A stretch of 64,000 nucleotides of DNA from Lentzea sp. NEAU-D7. Its GTDB lineage: Bacteria; Actinomycetota; Actinomycetes; Mycobacteriales; Pseudonocardiaceae. Within the stretch, counting starts at the first letter, position 1, and the number at the start of each line of letters is the position of its first letter. The position numbers and the translations under genes are program-made. Positions 8,164-18,419 of the stretch are shown here, piece after piece. The stretch spans positions 433,666-497,665 of the forward strand of contig NZ_JAPJDL010000004.1 of NCBI RefSeq assembly GCF_026242055.1. The letters run 5' to 3'. The notes beneath the pieces are model-generated. The model was not told the origin of the DNA and searched no databases. It saw nothing but the letters and a program-made list of their open reading frames with translations.

Positions 8164-11100
8164 TTCGCGCACCCGCCGCAGCGCCTCGGCCTTGGTGATC
8201 GTCAGCGGTGCGGGCTCACCCAGTTCGGCGACGAGGTGCCGCACGTCCGGATCCCCCATGTCGAGCCGCCCGCGGATGAGCTGGGCGAGCGCCATCAACC
8301 GCCGCGCGGCGTCGTCGCGGCCCTGCCGGTGCCGCACCTGGGCCAGGAGTTCCGCCACCGTCGAGAGATCCGGCATGTCTCCGCGTGCCGACGTCGTCTC
8401 GACCGCCACCCCGGCGGACGCCTCGGCGTCGTCGAACCTGCCGTCGGCGATCGCGATGCGCGCGTCGAGCATCGCGATCCACTCCGCGACGAACGTCCCG
8501 AGCACGGACGGCGTGGTGGTGCGCTGCTTGAACGAGTCGCTCAGCGCGCGTGCCTCGTCGACCCTGCCCGCGCGCAGCATCACCTCCGCCTTCGCGTAGT
8601 CGAGCATCGCGGACAGCTGGTCGTTGCCGACGTCACCGACGAACTGCTCCGCCGCGGCCACCTCGCGGGCGGCCGCGGCGTGATCACCCATGCGCGCGTA
8701 CTCCACCGCGAGCCGCCACCGCTGCTGCACGGCGTCGTCCTGCGAGCGCAGCTCCGTCGCCGCCTCCAGCCCGCGCTGGTACAGGTCGATCGCCGCCTGG
8801 TTGTCCCCGGTGTGCGAGACGAACGCGGCCTTCATGCCGAGCGTCATCGCCGAACCCCACCGGTCGCCGATGGCCGTGAACTGGTCGTACGCGCGGTCGC
8901 GGGCCTGTTCCGCGCCTTCCAGGTCCCCGTCGTCGACCAGCATGAAGCTGTGCGCCCACTCCGCGCCCGCCCGCGACCACGGGTCCTCGCTCTCCGCCGC
9001 CCGCTTCACCTCGCGCCGTGCCAGTTCGGTGTTCTGGCTGAGGAACGCGAGCATGGGCAGCGCGATCGCGAGCGACGGGTACTTCTGCACGGCGCCGGAG
9101 TTCACGCAGCTCTCGATGACCTCCGCGGCCTCCGCCGCGTCCGTCACCCCCGGTACGGCGGCCATGATGAGCTGCATCGCCCGGAACGTCGCGAAGCGGT
9201 CGGCCGGCAGCAGGTCGCCGAGCGCGAGCACGTCGCGCACTGACATCTGCGCGCGCTCGTTGTCGCCCTTGACGAGCCAGTACCAGAACGTGCCGCCGAG
9301 CAGGTCCGCCGCCAGCTCGACCTCGTGGTCGTCGATCGCCCCGCGCAACGCCGCCACGACGTTGTCCTGCTCCGCCTCGTAGACGTCGATCGCCTCGAGC
9401 TGCCGCGCGGTGCGGGTGAGCGGCTCCCAGCGCGCGGTCAGTTCCCGGTAGTAGTGCCGGAACCGGCCGACGACCTCCCCCTTCTCACCGGAGGCGTCGA
9501 GCTGTTCGTCCGCGTAGACACGGATCGTCTCCAGCATCCGGTACCGCGGCTCGCCCCCGATCTCGATGACGTCCACGATGGACTTCTCGACCAGCGACGT
9601 GAGCACGTAGAACGGGTCCGGCAGGCAGACGGCCTCGATGGCGGCGAGGTCGGCACCCGCGGGGAACACCGCGAACCGCCGGGCCAGCAGCAGCTCCTCC
9701 TCGGTCAGCAGGTCCCAGCTCCACTCGACGACCGCGCGCAACGTGCGCTGGCGCGGCAGCGCGGTGCGGCTGCCCGAGGTGAGCAGCCGGAACCGGTCGT
9801 CCAGGCGCTGGGTGATCTGCCGGACCGTCATCGACCGCAGCCGCGCCGCCGCCAGCTCCAGCGCGAGCGGCATGCCGTCGAGCCTGCGGCAGATGAGCTT
9901 CACGTCGTCCGCAGTGGACTCGTCGAGGTGGAACCCCGGCTTCACCGCGCTCGCCCTGTCGAGGAACAGCCGCACCGCGCCGAACGCGGACACGTCCGCC
10001 TGGCCGTCGGGCACGGCGAGCGGTCCGATCGGGCACAGCGACTCGCCGTCGATCGCGAGCGGTTCCCTGCTGGTCGCGAGCACGCGGAGGTTCGGAACCC
10101 GGCGCAACAGCTCGGTGGTGAACTCGGCGGCCGCCGCGATCAGGTGCTCGCAGTTGTCCAGCACCAGCAACGACTCCCCGGCGCCGAGCACCTCGGCGAT
10201 CCGGTTCATGCCCTCGCTGGCCGGCCGCCGCGGATCCCCGGCGAACGTCACCTCGAACGCGCTGAGCACCGCACCGGCGAGGTCCTCCGCCGCCCGGACG
10301 CCGGCCAGCGCCGCGAACCACACCCGGCCCTTGCCGTGCAGCGGATGCCGTGCCGCGACCTCGGTGGCGAGCCGCGTCTTGCCCGCGCCGCCGGGGCCGA
10401 CCAGCGTCACGAGGCGGGCCCCGCCGAGCAGTCCCGAGATCTCCGCGAGTTCGTCGTCCCGGCCGACGAAGCTGGTGAGCCGCACCGGCAACCGGTCGGC
10501 CACCGCCCGCGGCCCGAGCTCGCCGCGCAACGCCGCGAGGTGGACCTCCTGCAGCTCCTGCGAGGGATCCACTCCCAGTTCGTCGGCGAGCCTGCCGCGG
10601 ACCTCGGCGTAGACGCGCAGCGCGTCGGACTGCCTGCCCTGCGCGCACAACGCCCGCATCAGCAGCCCGGCCAGGCGTTCCCGCAGCGGGTGCTTCTCGT
10701 GCAGCGCGGTCAGCGCGGCGACGTCGAGCTCGCCGCGGTCCTCCTGCGCGGACAGGCGTGCCTCGTCGAGCCGCGCGGCCGTCGGCGCGGCGAACGGCGC
10801 CTCCCGCACGTCGGCCAGCGCGTCACCACGCCACAGCGCGAGCGCCTCGTCCAGCCGGCCGTCGGCGCGGAGCCGTTCGAACCGGAAGACGTCGACGTCC
10901 TCGGTCGCCACGCCCAGCCGGTACCCGCCCGGCTCCAGCGCGACCGGGCAGACCTTGCGCAGCCTCGACACGAGCGACTGCAGCGCGTTCACGGCGTCGG
11001 CCGGCGGCTGCTCGCCCCACAGGTCGTCGATCAGCGTCGTCGTCGGCACCGGCCGGCCGGGGTCGAGGGCGAGGCGTGCGACGAGCATGCGGACGCGGGC

Positions 11101-11169
11101 ACCACCGATGTCGACCGGTGTGCCGTCCTCGGTCTCGACGGTCGTCGGGCCCAGCAATGCCACGCGCAC
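8140..11169 (-). CDS. SARP-family transcriptional activator with NB-ARC ATPase and TPR domains (AfsR-like)
   Basis: Predicted 1009 residues. The N-terminus VRVALLGPTTVETEDG begins an OmpR-type winged helix DNA-binding domain, followed by a bacterial transcriptional activation domain to about residue 240. Next is an NB-ARC ATPase with Walker A GPGGAGKT and Walker B LLVLDNCEH, then AALRGAIDDH-type and TPR-like helical repeats to the end. Large SARPs of this form activate secondary metabolism or efflux genes after sensing a ligand or interacting protein. I set the start at the GTG at 11169, where homology begins; a longer start at 11190 is possible. It converges on the Drr-type exporter and is a good candidate regulator for it, though convergent position alone does not prove this. 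Confidence 0.88.
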   Translation of the reverse strand: MRVALLGPTTVETEDGTPVDIGGARVRMLVARLALDPGRPVPTTTLIDDLWGEQPPADAVNALQSLVSRLRKVCPVALEPGGYRLGVATEDVDVFRFERLRADGRLDEALALWRGDALADVREAPFAAPTAARLDEARLSAQEDRGELDVAALTALHEKHPLRERLAGLLMRALCAQGRQSDALRVYAEVRGRLADELGVDPSQELQEVHLAALRGELGPRAVADRLPVRLTSFVGRDDELAEISGLLGGARLVTLVGPGGAGKTRLATEVAARHPLHGKGRVWFAALAGVRAAEDLAGAVLSAFEVTFAGDPRRPASEGMNRIAEVLGAGESLLVLDNCEHLIAAAAEFTTELLRRVPNLRVLATSREPLAIDGESLCPIGPLAVPDGQADVSAFGAVRLFLDRASAVKPGFHLDESTADDVKLICRRLDGMPLALELAAARLRSMTVRQITQRLDDRFRLLTSGSRTALPRQRTLRAVVEWSWDLLTEEELLLARRFAVFPAGADLAAIEAVCLPDPFYVLTSLVEKSIVDVIEIGGEPRYRMLETIRVYADEQLDASGEKGEVVGRFRHYYRELTARWEPLTRTARQLEAIDVYEAEQDNVVAALRGAIDDHEVELAADLLGGTFWYWLVKGDNERAQMSVRDVLALGDLLPADRFATFRAMQLIMAAVPGVTDAAEAAEVIESCVNSGAVQKYPSLAIALPMLAFLSQNTELARREVKRAAESEDPWSRAGAEWAHSFMLVDDGDLEGAEQARDRAYDQFTAIGDRWGSAMTLGMKAAFVSHTGDNQAAIDLYQRGLEAATELRSQDDAVQQRWRLAVEYARMGDHAAAAREVAAAEQFVGDVGNDQLSAMLDYAKAEVMLRAGRVDEARALSDSFKQRTTTPSVLGTFVAEWIAMLDARIAIADGRFDDAEASAGVAVETTSARGDMPDLSTVAELLAQVRHRQGRDDAARRLMALAQLIRGRLDMGDPDVRHLVAELGEPAPLTITKAEALRRVREEAGLSTG

Positions 11170-11199
11170 GGTTCCAGCTTCCCAGATCACCCGGCGCGA

Positions 11200-12045
11200 T
11201 CAGGCCAGAACGCCCAGTGCGCGGGTCAGTGCGTCCATGATCACGCGCTCGATCGCCTGGTCGGTGCCGCCGCGCGGCACCCGTTCGGTGAGCATGATCG
11301 AGTACAGGTAGGCCTGGTAGGCGGCCAGCCGGACGCGCGCCGAGTCGGTGAACTCGAAGCCGTGGCCCGCGAGGAACTCGGCGTCGTCCTCGATCGACCC
11401 GAACAGCGCGAGCGACACGAACTCCGCGACCGGATCGCCCCAGAATGCCCGCTCACCGTCGACCAGTCCGGTGAGCCCGGTGTCGGCGAGGACGTTGCCG
11501 TCCCACAGGTCGAAGTGGACCAGTGCCGGGCGCCCCACCTCGTCGAAGGCCTTGGTGTGGCGGTGCAGATCGGTCGTGGGGAGCCGCACGCCGTAGCGTT
11601 CGGCGTCGGCCCGCACGGCGTCGAACATCGCGAAGAACGCCTCGGTCCACGTGCCGTGCAGGCCGAGCTGCGGATAGCCGAAACCGGGACCGGTCACCTC
11701 GTGCAGCGCCCTCACGACCTGCCCCAGCTCCCGGCGGAGCCTCGGACGGTCGACATCGGACCGCCCGAAGACGGGGCGGCCCGGCAGGCAGGTGGCCAGG
11801 AGCGCGGTGTCGTCCGCGTACACGACCTCCGGCACCGGCGCGACCGCGGCGGCCAACCTGCAGAACAGCGCCTCGGTCCGCATGAGGTGCCGCTCGTAGG
11901 TCAGTCCTGGCTGGTCGCCGGGGGCTACTTTCAGCACGAACTCGCCCTCGAGCGCGGACACCCGGAACACCGAGTTGTAGGTGCCGCCGCCCAACGGTGT
12001 CGTCTTCGCGTCCGTGAGCCCGGCGGCCGCGAGCGTTCGCTGCAC
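11200..12045 (-). CDS. aminoglycoside phosphotransferase (APH)/choline-kinase family protein
   Basis: Product of 281 residues. Kinase-like features are LGGGTYNSVFRV (nucleotide loop), FVLKVAP (Lys), the catalytic HFDLWDGNVL and the metal-binding LVDGERAFWGDP. The family phosphorylates small molecules such as aminoglycosides, macrolides or sugars, but most genomic copies are uncharacterised, so resistance should not be assumed. I chose the GTG at 12045 because GGAGGTGA lies 5 bases upstream; the GTG at 12051 overlaps that ribosome site. It is divergent from the LanC-like gene with only 30 bases between the two starts, so the pair probably shares a control region. Confidence 0.85.
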   Translation of the reverse strand: MQRTLAAAGLTDAKTTPLGGGTYNSVFRVSALEGEFVLKVAPGDQPGLTYERHLMRTEALFCRLAAAVAPVPEVVYADDTALLATCLPGRPVFGRSDVDRPRLRRELGQVVRALHEVTGPGFGYPQLGLHGTWTEAFFAMFDAVRADAERYGVRLPTTDLHRHTKAFDEVGRPALVHFDLWDGNVLADTGLTGLVDGERAFWGDPVAEFVSLALFGSIEDDAEFLAGHGFEFTDSARVRLAAYQAYLYSIMLTERVPRGGTDQAIERVIMDALTRALGVLA

Positions 12046-12062
12046 AGTCACCTCCGCCAATG

Positions 12063-12075
12063 TAATGATCGGCGC
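12063..12075 (+). promoter_or_regulatory. probable leaderless -10 element for the LanC-like gene
   Basis: TAATGA at 12063-12068 ends 7 bases before the ATG at 12076, the usual spacing of actinobacterial leaderless transcripts, and no ribosome site precedes this ATG. The element lies in the 30-base divergent gap with the APH-like gene. Confidence 0.45.
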
Positions 12076-13350
12076 ATGGGGACGTACCGGGGGACCGCCG
12101 AGGACGCTTGGCGGTGGGTGCTGGACCAGGTGCGCCACGACGACAGCGGCGTGTGGATCCCGGAGTTTCCCGGCGGCGAACTGGACGTGCCCTACCGGGA
12201 GGGGATGTACGCGGGTGTCGGCGGGCTGGCGCACGTGCTCGCGGAGATCCGCCTGAGCCGGGAGTGGACGGCTCGCGAGCAGGAGCTGGCGGACGCCGTC
12301 GCGGCAAGGGTGCGGGCCCGCATCGGAGTGACGACCGACGCCACGTTCTTCAACGGGCTGGTCAGCGCGATCAGCGTGCTGACGGCACTGGGCGCTGCCG
12401 GAGCCGGGGCCGCGGTGACGCGGTTGCTCGAACTGTCCACTCCGGACGGATGGCCGCAGGGCTTCCTGGAACCGCCGAGGTATTTGCCGGGCGCCCGTGT
12501 GCACGACCTCGCCGTGGGCACGGCGGGCGTGCTGCTGGGCGCGGTGTGGGCCCGCCGCCATGGCGTCGAGGGCGCCGACGAGCTGGCCCGGACGGCGGCC
12601 GAGGTCCTGCTGGCCGAACGGGAGCAGGCCGAGGCCGGCGCCAACTGGCGGTGGGTGCCGGAGCGCTTCACGACGAACGACTGGCACAGCCCCAACTTCT
12701 CGCACGGGGTCGCGGGTGTCGCGGCGGCGTTCGCGGTGGCCGGTGCCGAGTTCGGGCGGCCCGACCTCGTGGAGGCCGCCGCCGAGGGGGCCGAGCACCT
12801 CGTGGCGCTGGCGGACACCGGCGACGGAGGGTTCCGGGTGCGGCGCCGCGTCCCCGGTCTCGAGGACCAGGATCCGTTCAGCTACGGCTGGTGCCACGGC
12901 CCGACCGGAACCTCGTTGCTGTGGCCCGCGTTGCGGCACGCGGGCATCGCCGAGGTGGCGGGCGTGGACGTGACGGATTGGCATCGCCGTTGTCTGCACA
13001 GCATTCGCGTCTCCGGCCTGCCGGAGCGGAAGTACCCGGGCTTCTGGGACAACGACGGCCGGTGCTGCGGCACGGCGGGTGTGGGTGACGTGCTGCTCGA
13101 CTCGGGACAGCACACGGACTTCGCGTTCCGCCTCGCCGACGACGTGGTGGACCGGGCGGTCCCGGACGGATCCGGCGTGTGCTGGCGGTTCACCGAGCAT
13201 CGCAACGACGAACCGCTGCTGCCGCCCGGGATCGGCTGGATGCAGGGGGCGGCGGGCATCGCAGGGTTCCTGTTCCACGCCGATCGCGTGGAACAGGGCG
13301 ACACGAGGTCGGTGCCCCGCATGGACACCTGGTGGATGCTAGACGGGTGA
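12076..13350 (+). CDS. stand-alone LanC-like (lanthionine synthetase C family) protein with Cys-Cys-Gly zinc motif
   Basis: Product of 424 residues with the alpha/alpha-barrel pattern of LanC cyclases: repeated GVGG / GTAGV glycine turns, NFSHGVAG (His210), GWCHGPTG (Cys273) and CCGTAG (Cys330-Cys331). In NisC the zinc ligands are two Cys and one His (Cys284, Cys330, His331) and His212 is catalytic. Here the third ligand position is Cys, giving the three-Cys CCG type known from ProcM. Family members add Cys thiols to dehydroamino acids, and eukaryotic LanCL proteins add glutathione. No dehydratase, precursor peptide or transporter lies next to it, so its substrate is open. It overlaps the convergent LLM oxidoreductase by 12 bases. 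Confidence 0.82.
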   Translation: MGTYRGTAEDAWRWVLDQVRHDDSGVWIPEFPGGELDVPYREGMYAGVGGLAHVLAEIRLSREWTAREQELADAVAARVRARIGVTTDATFFNGLVSAISVLTALGAAGAGAAVTRLLELSTPDGWPQGFLEPPRYLPGARVHDLAVGTAGVLLGAVWARRHGVEGADELARTAAEVLLAEREQAEAGANWRWVPERFTTNDWHSPNFSHGVAGVAAAFAVAGAEFGRPDLVEAAAEGAEHLVALADTGDGGFRVRRRVPGLEDQDPFSYGWCHGPTGTSLLWPALRHAGIAEVAGVDVTDWHRRCLHSIRVSGLPERKYPGFWDNDGRCCGTAGVGDVLLDSGQHTDFAFRLADDVVDRAVPDGSGVCWRFTEHRNDEPLLPPGIGWMQGAAGIAGFLFHADRVEQGDTRSVPRMDTWWMLDG

Positions 13351-14343
13351 CCAGCCCAGTTCCGGGCCGAGCTTCGTGGCGATGTCGGTGAGGATCTGCA
13401 CGTAGTCCTCGTGGGCGAAGCTGAACGGCAGCGCGAACGCCACCTCGTCGACCTCCTGGAAGGCGAGGTGCTCGTACAGCTGCTCGGCGATCTGCGCGGA
13501 CGTGCCGATCAGGTCGCGCTCGAACATGAACCTGCGCGGCCCGAACGGCGTGCCGATCCGCGCGCTGCGTCCCTCGACGTAGGCCTCGTACTTGGCGCGC
13601 TGATCGGGTGTGGCCGAGTCGGTCGGGATCACGACGAGGCCCTGGGAGACGCGGCCGCCGCCGTGCTCGCGGAACGTCCGGATGTGCGAGCGCTGGATCT
13701 CGGCGAAGTCCTCGGACTCCTCGGCCTGGACGACGTTGCTGGCCAGCAGGTTCAGGCCGTGCTCGCCGGCCCACCGCGCCGACCGCAGGCTGCCGCCGCC
13801 GTACCAGATCCGGTCGCGCAGCCCGGCCGAGTGCGGCTGCACGCGGTCCGACCACACCTCGATGCCCTCGACTCCGCTGAACGAGGTGACCTTCTCGCCG
13901 CCCACGAAGTCCAGCAGCCGTTGCACCCGGTCGTAGCTGAAGTTCTCGACGTCCGCGGTCTCCGGGTAGAGCGCGTGCTTGACGTCGTCCCAGTGCATCG
14001 GCGGCCCGACGCTCACACCGGGGTTGAGCCGGCCGCCGGACAGCACGTCGACCGTGGCCAGGTCCTCGGCGAGCCGCAGCGGGTTCTCCCAGCCCAGCGG
14101 GATGACCGCGGTGCCGAGCTGGATCCGGCTGGTCCGCTGGGTCGCGGCGGCCAGGAGGGCGACCGGCGACGAGATGCCGAACTGCAGGTGCCGGTGCCGC
14201 ACCCACGCGCTGTCGAACCCGAGCTCCTCGCCCAGCACGATGACGTCGAGCGTGGACCGGTGACCCGCGCCCGGATCGTGCTCGTCGAACAGTCCGATGG
14301 TGAGAAAACCCAGCTTTCGCAACGGCTCTGACTTCCGCGGCAC
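13339..14343 (-). CDS. LLM-class flavin-dependent oxidoreductase (luciferase-like)
   Basis: Product of 334 residues. The bacterial-luciferase TIM-barrel pattern is visible in KLGFLTIGLFDE, EELGFDSAWVRHRH, RIQLGTAVIPLGWENPLRLAEDLATVDVLS split over several strands, and GRLNPGVSVG. The AYPE-like segment and a C-terminal AQIAEQLYEHL helix are also typical. It is probably a flavin (FMN or F420) monooxygenase or reductase; the substrate cannot be read. The ATG at 14343 is preceded by GAGGAACGG. Its 3' end overlaps the LanC-like gene tail to tail. Confidence 0.85.
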   Translation of the reverse strand: MPRKSEPLRKLGFLTIGLFDEHDPGAGHRSTLDVIVLGEELGFDSAWVRHRHLQFGISSPVALLAAATQRTSRIQLGTAVIPLGWENPLRLAEDLATVDVLSGGRLNPGVSVGPPMHWDDVKHALYPETADVENFSYDRVQRLLDFVGGEKVTSFSGVEGIEVWSDRVQPHSAGLRDRIWYGGGSLRSARWAGEHGLNLLASNVVQAEESEDFAEIQRSHIRTFREHGGGRVSQGLVVIPTDSATPDQRAKYEAYVEGRSARIGTPFGPRRFMFERDLIGTSAQIAEQLYEHLAFQEVDEVAFALPFSFAHEDYVQILTDIATKLGPELGWSPV

Positions 14344-14429
14344 CGTTCCTCCTCGTGTCTCCTCACGAGTTTAGGTGACGTCTCAACTACGTCCAGATGC
14401 TGGAACAACGCCGGACGGGGAGGCCGGCC

Positions 14430-15299
14430 TCACCGCTCGTCCGACTGCGAGCGGGTGTGCAGGGCGTCGAGCACGACGGTGATCGCCGCGCGGGAGTCGC
14501 GGCGCACCGCCGCGGTGATCCTCCTCGTCACCGGCAGCTCCCTCGTGACCACGTCGAACCTGCGGTCGACGGCCAGCGCGGGCAGCACCGCGACCGCCAG
14601 ACCGGCCTCGACGTGCTTGAGCGTGAGCATGTAGTTGCTGAACCGGCCGACCACCCGCGGCTCGAACCCCGACTGCCGGCACAGCCGCGTCGCGAGCTTG
14701 GCCATGTACGAGCCGGGGATGTCGAACGCCCAGGGCTCGTCCTTGCACGCGGCGACGTCCGCCGCGGGGTGGTTCGGCGGTGTGACCAGCACGATCGGGT
14801 CCTGGCCGAGCGGCACCACGTCGATGTCGCCCGGTACCGGCAGCTCCACGAAGTCGGTGGTCGTGATGATCACGTCGACCTCGCCCGCGAGCAGCGCGGG
14901 CATGCTGGCGTGCGGTTCCAGTTCCACGATCTCGACGTCGAGGTGCGGGTGCCGGAGGGCCTGGATCGCGGGCACGGCGAGCGTGTGGATCGAGCTCTGG
15001 AACGCGCCGAGCCGGATGAGGCCCGACGGTTCGTCGTTCAGGCCTCTCAGCTCGGCCTCGACGGCGTCCATCTGGTCGAGGATCGACCGGGCCCTGCTCG
15101 CCAGGATGAGCCCGGCCGACGTGAGCCGCACGCGCCGCCCGGTCCGTTCGATCAGCTGCGTGCGCGTCTCGCTCTCGAGCACCGCGAGCTGCTGGGACAC
15201 GCTCGAAGCACTCAGGTTCGCGGCCTGCGCCACGGCCCGCACGGTGCCCAGCGCGTCGAGCTGGCTGAGCAGGCGCAGGCGCCACGGGTTGAGCGTCAT
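14430..15299 (-). CDS. LysR-family regulator divergent from dialkylglycine decarboxylase (DgdR-like)
   Basis: Product of 289 residues. The N-terminal winged helix reads LLSQLDALGTVRAVAQAANL then SASSVSQQLAVLE, followed by a periplasmic-binding-like effector domain (LIRLGAFQSSIHTLAVPAIQ). It is divergent from the class III aminotransferase gene with 77 bases between them. In Burkholderia the LysR protein DgdR lies divergent from dgdA and controls it, so the same job is inferred here. The start is the ATG at 15299; an ORF extension to 15356 would run over the divergent promoter. Confidence 0.83.
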   Translation of the reverse strand: MTLNPWRLRLLSQLDALGTVRAVAQAANLSASSVSQQLAVLESETRTQLIERTGRRVRLTSAGLILASRARSILDQMDAVEAELRGLNDEPSGLIRLGAFQSSIHTLAVPAIQALRHPHLDVEIVELEPHASMPALLAGEVDVIITTTDFVELPVPGDIDVVPLGQDPIVLVTPPNHPAADVAACKDEPWAFDIPGSYMAKLATRLCRQSGFEPRVVGRFSNYMLTLKHVEAGLAVAVLPALAVDRRFDVVTRELPVTRRITAAVRRDSRAAITVVLDALHTRSQSDER

Positions 15300-15349
15300 G
15301 CTGTGCAGTATTTCCGAACAGCGAGCGTGGAACTGTGAGATGGACCTGA

Positions 15350-16603
<1,254 letters not shown>

Positions 16604-16659
16604 CCACTTGGCCACCCGCCTCGGCTGGACGGTCGAGGCCGGGTGGCCCGCCCTGCTCC

Positions 16660-16672
16660 TACGATCGGTCGC
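16660..16672 (+). promoter_or_regulatory. probable leaderless -10 for the histidine kinase gene
   Basis: TACGAT at 16660-16665 with 7 bases to the GTG at 16673 and no ribosome site supports that start over the in-frame GTG at 16643. Confidence 0.45.
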
Positions 16673-17689
16673 GTGGGGGAACTACGCGGCCGACCGCTCA
16701 TCATCGCCACCGCCGTCGTGGTCGCCGCCGTCTTCGCGGTCACCGGCCGGATCATCGGCTTCGAGCGGGCGCTGCACCTGATCAGCGGTCCCGGCGTGGG
16801 CGAGTCGGTGTTCGACCACCCGGTGTACACGATCGCCGAGTCGGCGGTCGTGCTGGTTCTCGTGTTCACCCACGCGTGGCGCACACCGGTGCTCGTGGCC
16901 GTGCCGTCGATCCTGGTGCTCGTGGCCGTCGCCGAGCACGCCGCGTTCTACCGCCCGCACATATCGCTGTCCCGCGCGGACGCCGTCCAGCTGATGCTGA
17001 TCCTGAGCATCATCATGGTCGCCGGCGGGCTGCTGCTGCGGATGCGGGAACGGTCGAGGGAGGCGCTGGCGGCGGCCGCGGAGGAGCGGGCGCGGCGCGA
17101 CGAACGCCTCGACATGGCCCGGGAGCTGCACGACGTGGTGGCGCACCACGTCACGGGCATGCTGGTGCAGGCGCAGGCGGCGCTCGTGGTGGCGGCGCAG
17201 GACAAGGACAGGGCGTGCGAGATGCTGCCGGGCATAGTCGAGGGCGGCACGGACGCGCTGGGGGCGATGAGCGCGATGGTCAGGACGTTGCGGGACAACG
17301 GGGCCGCGGCCGCGACCACCGACCTCGCGGCGGACCTGCACCGGCTCGCCGAGCGGTCGGGACTGCCGGTGCGGACGAACGTCGAGCTGACTGCGGACGT
17401 GCGGCCGGAGCTGGGGCGGTCGGTGCTGCGCATCGTCCAGGAAGCGCTGACCAACGCCCGCAAGCACGCCCTCGGCGCGACGAGGGTGGAAGTGGACGTG
17501 CGGCTGACTTCGGACTTGGTGCTGCTGTCCGTTGTGGACAACGGCAGGGCGGGGCCGCCGCACTCCGGAGGCTTCGGGCTGGTCGGCATGCGGGAACGGG
17601 TGCACGAGCTGGGCGGGCGGTTCTTCGCGGGTGCGACGGGGGAGGGCTGGCTCGTCACCGCCGAGCTGCCGCTGGAGGTGCGCGCGTGA
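16673..17689 (+). CDS. NarL-type two-component sensor histidine kinase
   Basis: Product of 338 residues. Four or so membrane segments fill the first 125 residues (LIIATAVVVAAVFAVTG, YTIAESAVVLVLVF, VLVAVPSILVLVAV, LMLILSIIMVAGGLLL). The dimerisation/phospho-acceptor box MARELHDVVAHH has His153, and an HATPase domain (EALTNARKHA, VVDNG, GFGLVGMRER) follows. It phosphorylates the NarL-type regulator encoded next; the two genes overlap by GTGA at 17686-17689. There is no large extracytoplasmic sensor, so the signal is probably sensed in or at the membrane. Confidence 0.88.
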   Translation: MGELRGRPLIIATAVVVAAVFAVTGRIIGFERALHLISGPGVGESVFDHPVYTIAESAVVLVLVFTHAWRTPVLVAVPSILVLVAVAEHAAFYRPHISLSRADAVQLMLILSIIMVAGGLLLRMRERSREALAAAAEERARRDERLDMARELHDVVAHHVTGMLVQAQAALVVAAQDKDRACEMLPGIVEGGTDALGAMSAMVRTLRDNGAAAATTDLAADLHRLAERSGLPVRTNVELTADVRPELGRSVLRIVQEALTNARKHALGATRVEVDVRLTSDLVLLSVVDNGRAGPPHSGGFGLVGMRERVHELGGRFFAGATGEGWLVTAELPLEVRA

Positions 17690-18312
17690 TCTCCGTGCTC
17701 ATCGCCGAGGACCAGGACATGGTGCGGGCCGGGTTCCGGCTGATCCTGGAGGCGCAGCCCGACATCAGCGTGGTCGCGGACGTGGCGGACGGGATCGACG
17801 CGGTCCGGCGCGCTCGTGAACTGGAACCCCAGGTGTGCCTGGTGGACGTGCGGATGCCGGGGCTCGACGGGCTGGAGGTCACGCGGCAGCTCGCGCCGCA
17901 CACCCGCGTCGTGGTGGTCACGACGTTCGACAGCGACGAGGTGCTGAACAAGGCGCTGGACCTCGGCGCGTGCGGGTTCCTCACGAAGGACGCGAGTCCC
18001 GGGCTGCTGGCCGAGGCCGTCAGATCGGCGGCGAGGGGTGACGTCCTGGTGTCACCGCAGGTGGTGCTGCGGGTGCTGCGCCGGTCGGTGCCGCCGGCCG
18101 CGAACGCCGACGCCCAGGTGCTCAGCGAGCGCGAGCTGGACGTCGTGCGGCACGTGGCGAAAGGCCTGAGCAACAACGAGATCGCGGCTTCGCTGAAGGT
18201 CTCGGTGTCGTCGGTCAAGGCCTACCTGGCGTCGGTGCAGGCGAAAGTCGGGGCGCGCAACCGCGTCGAGATCGTCGCGTGGGCGTTCCGCGCGCACGTG
18301 GTGGCCGACTGA
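17686..18312 (+). CDS. NarL/FixJ-family response regulator
   Basis: Product of 208 residues. The receiver domain has acidic EDQD, Asp54 in CLVDVRMPG, Thr in VVVTTFD and Lys in FLTKDAS. The C-terminal LuxR-type helix-turn-helix reads LSERELDVVRHVAKGLSNNEIAASL. It is the partner of the overlapping kinase gene. Its targets are unknown; the following GT87 gene lies about 107 bases downstream and may be transcribed separately. Confidence 0.9.
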   Translation: MISVLIAEDQDMVRAGFRLILEAQPDISVVADVADGIDAVRRARELEPQVCLVDVRMPGLDGLEVTRQLAPHTRVVVVTTFDSDEVLNKALDLGACGFLTKDASPGLLAEAVRSAARGDVLVSPQVVLRVLRRSVPPAANADAQVLSERELDVVRHVAKGLSNNEIAASLKVSVSSVKAYLASVQAKVGARNRVEIVAWAFRAHVVAD

Positions 18313-18419
18313 CCACGGCCAGTCGGCCAGTTCGGCTCCGCGGGCCGTCCCAACGGCCATGATCGTGACGCTCTCCGGCCGATCCGGCGGGACCTCGTCG
18401 CACAGCAGTGTTCTGTGCT

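Noticed and set aside
6401..11169. SARP plus Drr exporter as part of an antibiotic biosynthetic cluster
   Set aside because: No synthase, NRPS, terpene or tailoring genes adjoin; the exporter and regulator alone do not make a cluster.
11200..12045. Aminoglycoside resistance gene
   Set aside because: Only the general APH fold is shown; the pairing with a LanC-like gene and lack of specific antibiotic-binding motifs do not support naming a drug.
12052..13278. N-terminal extension of the APH-like gene to 13278
   Set aside because: It would cover the LanC-like gene antisense; the family N-terminus and a perfect ribosome site lie at 12045.
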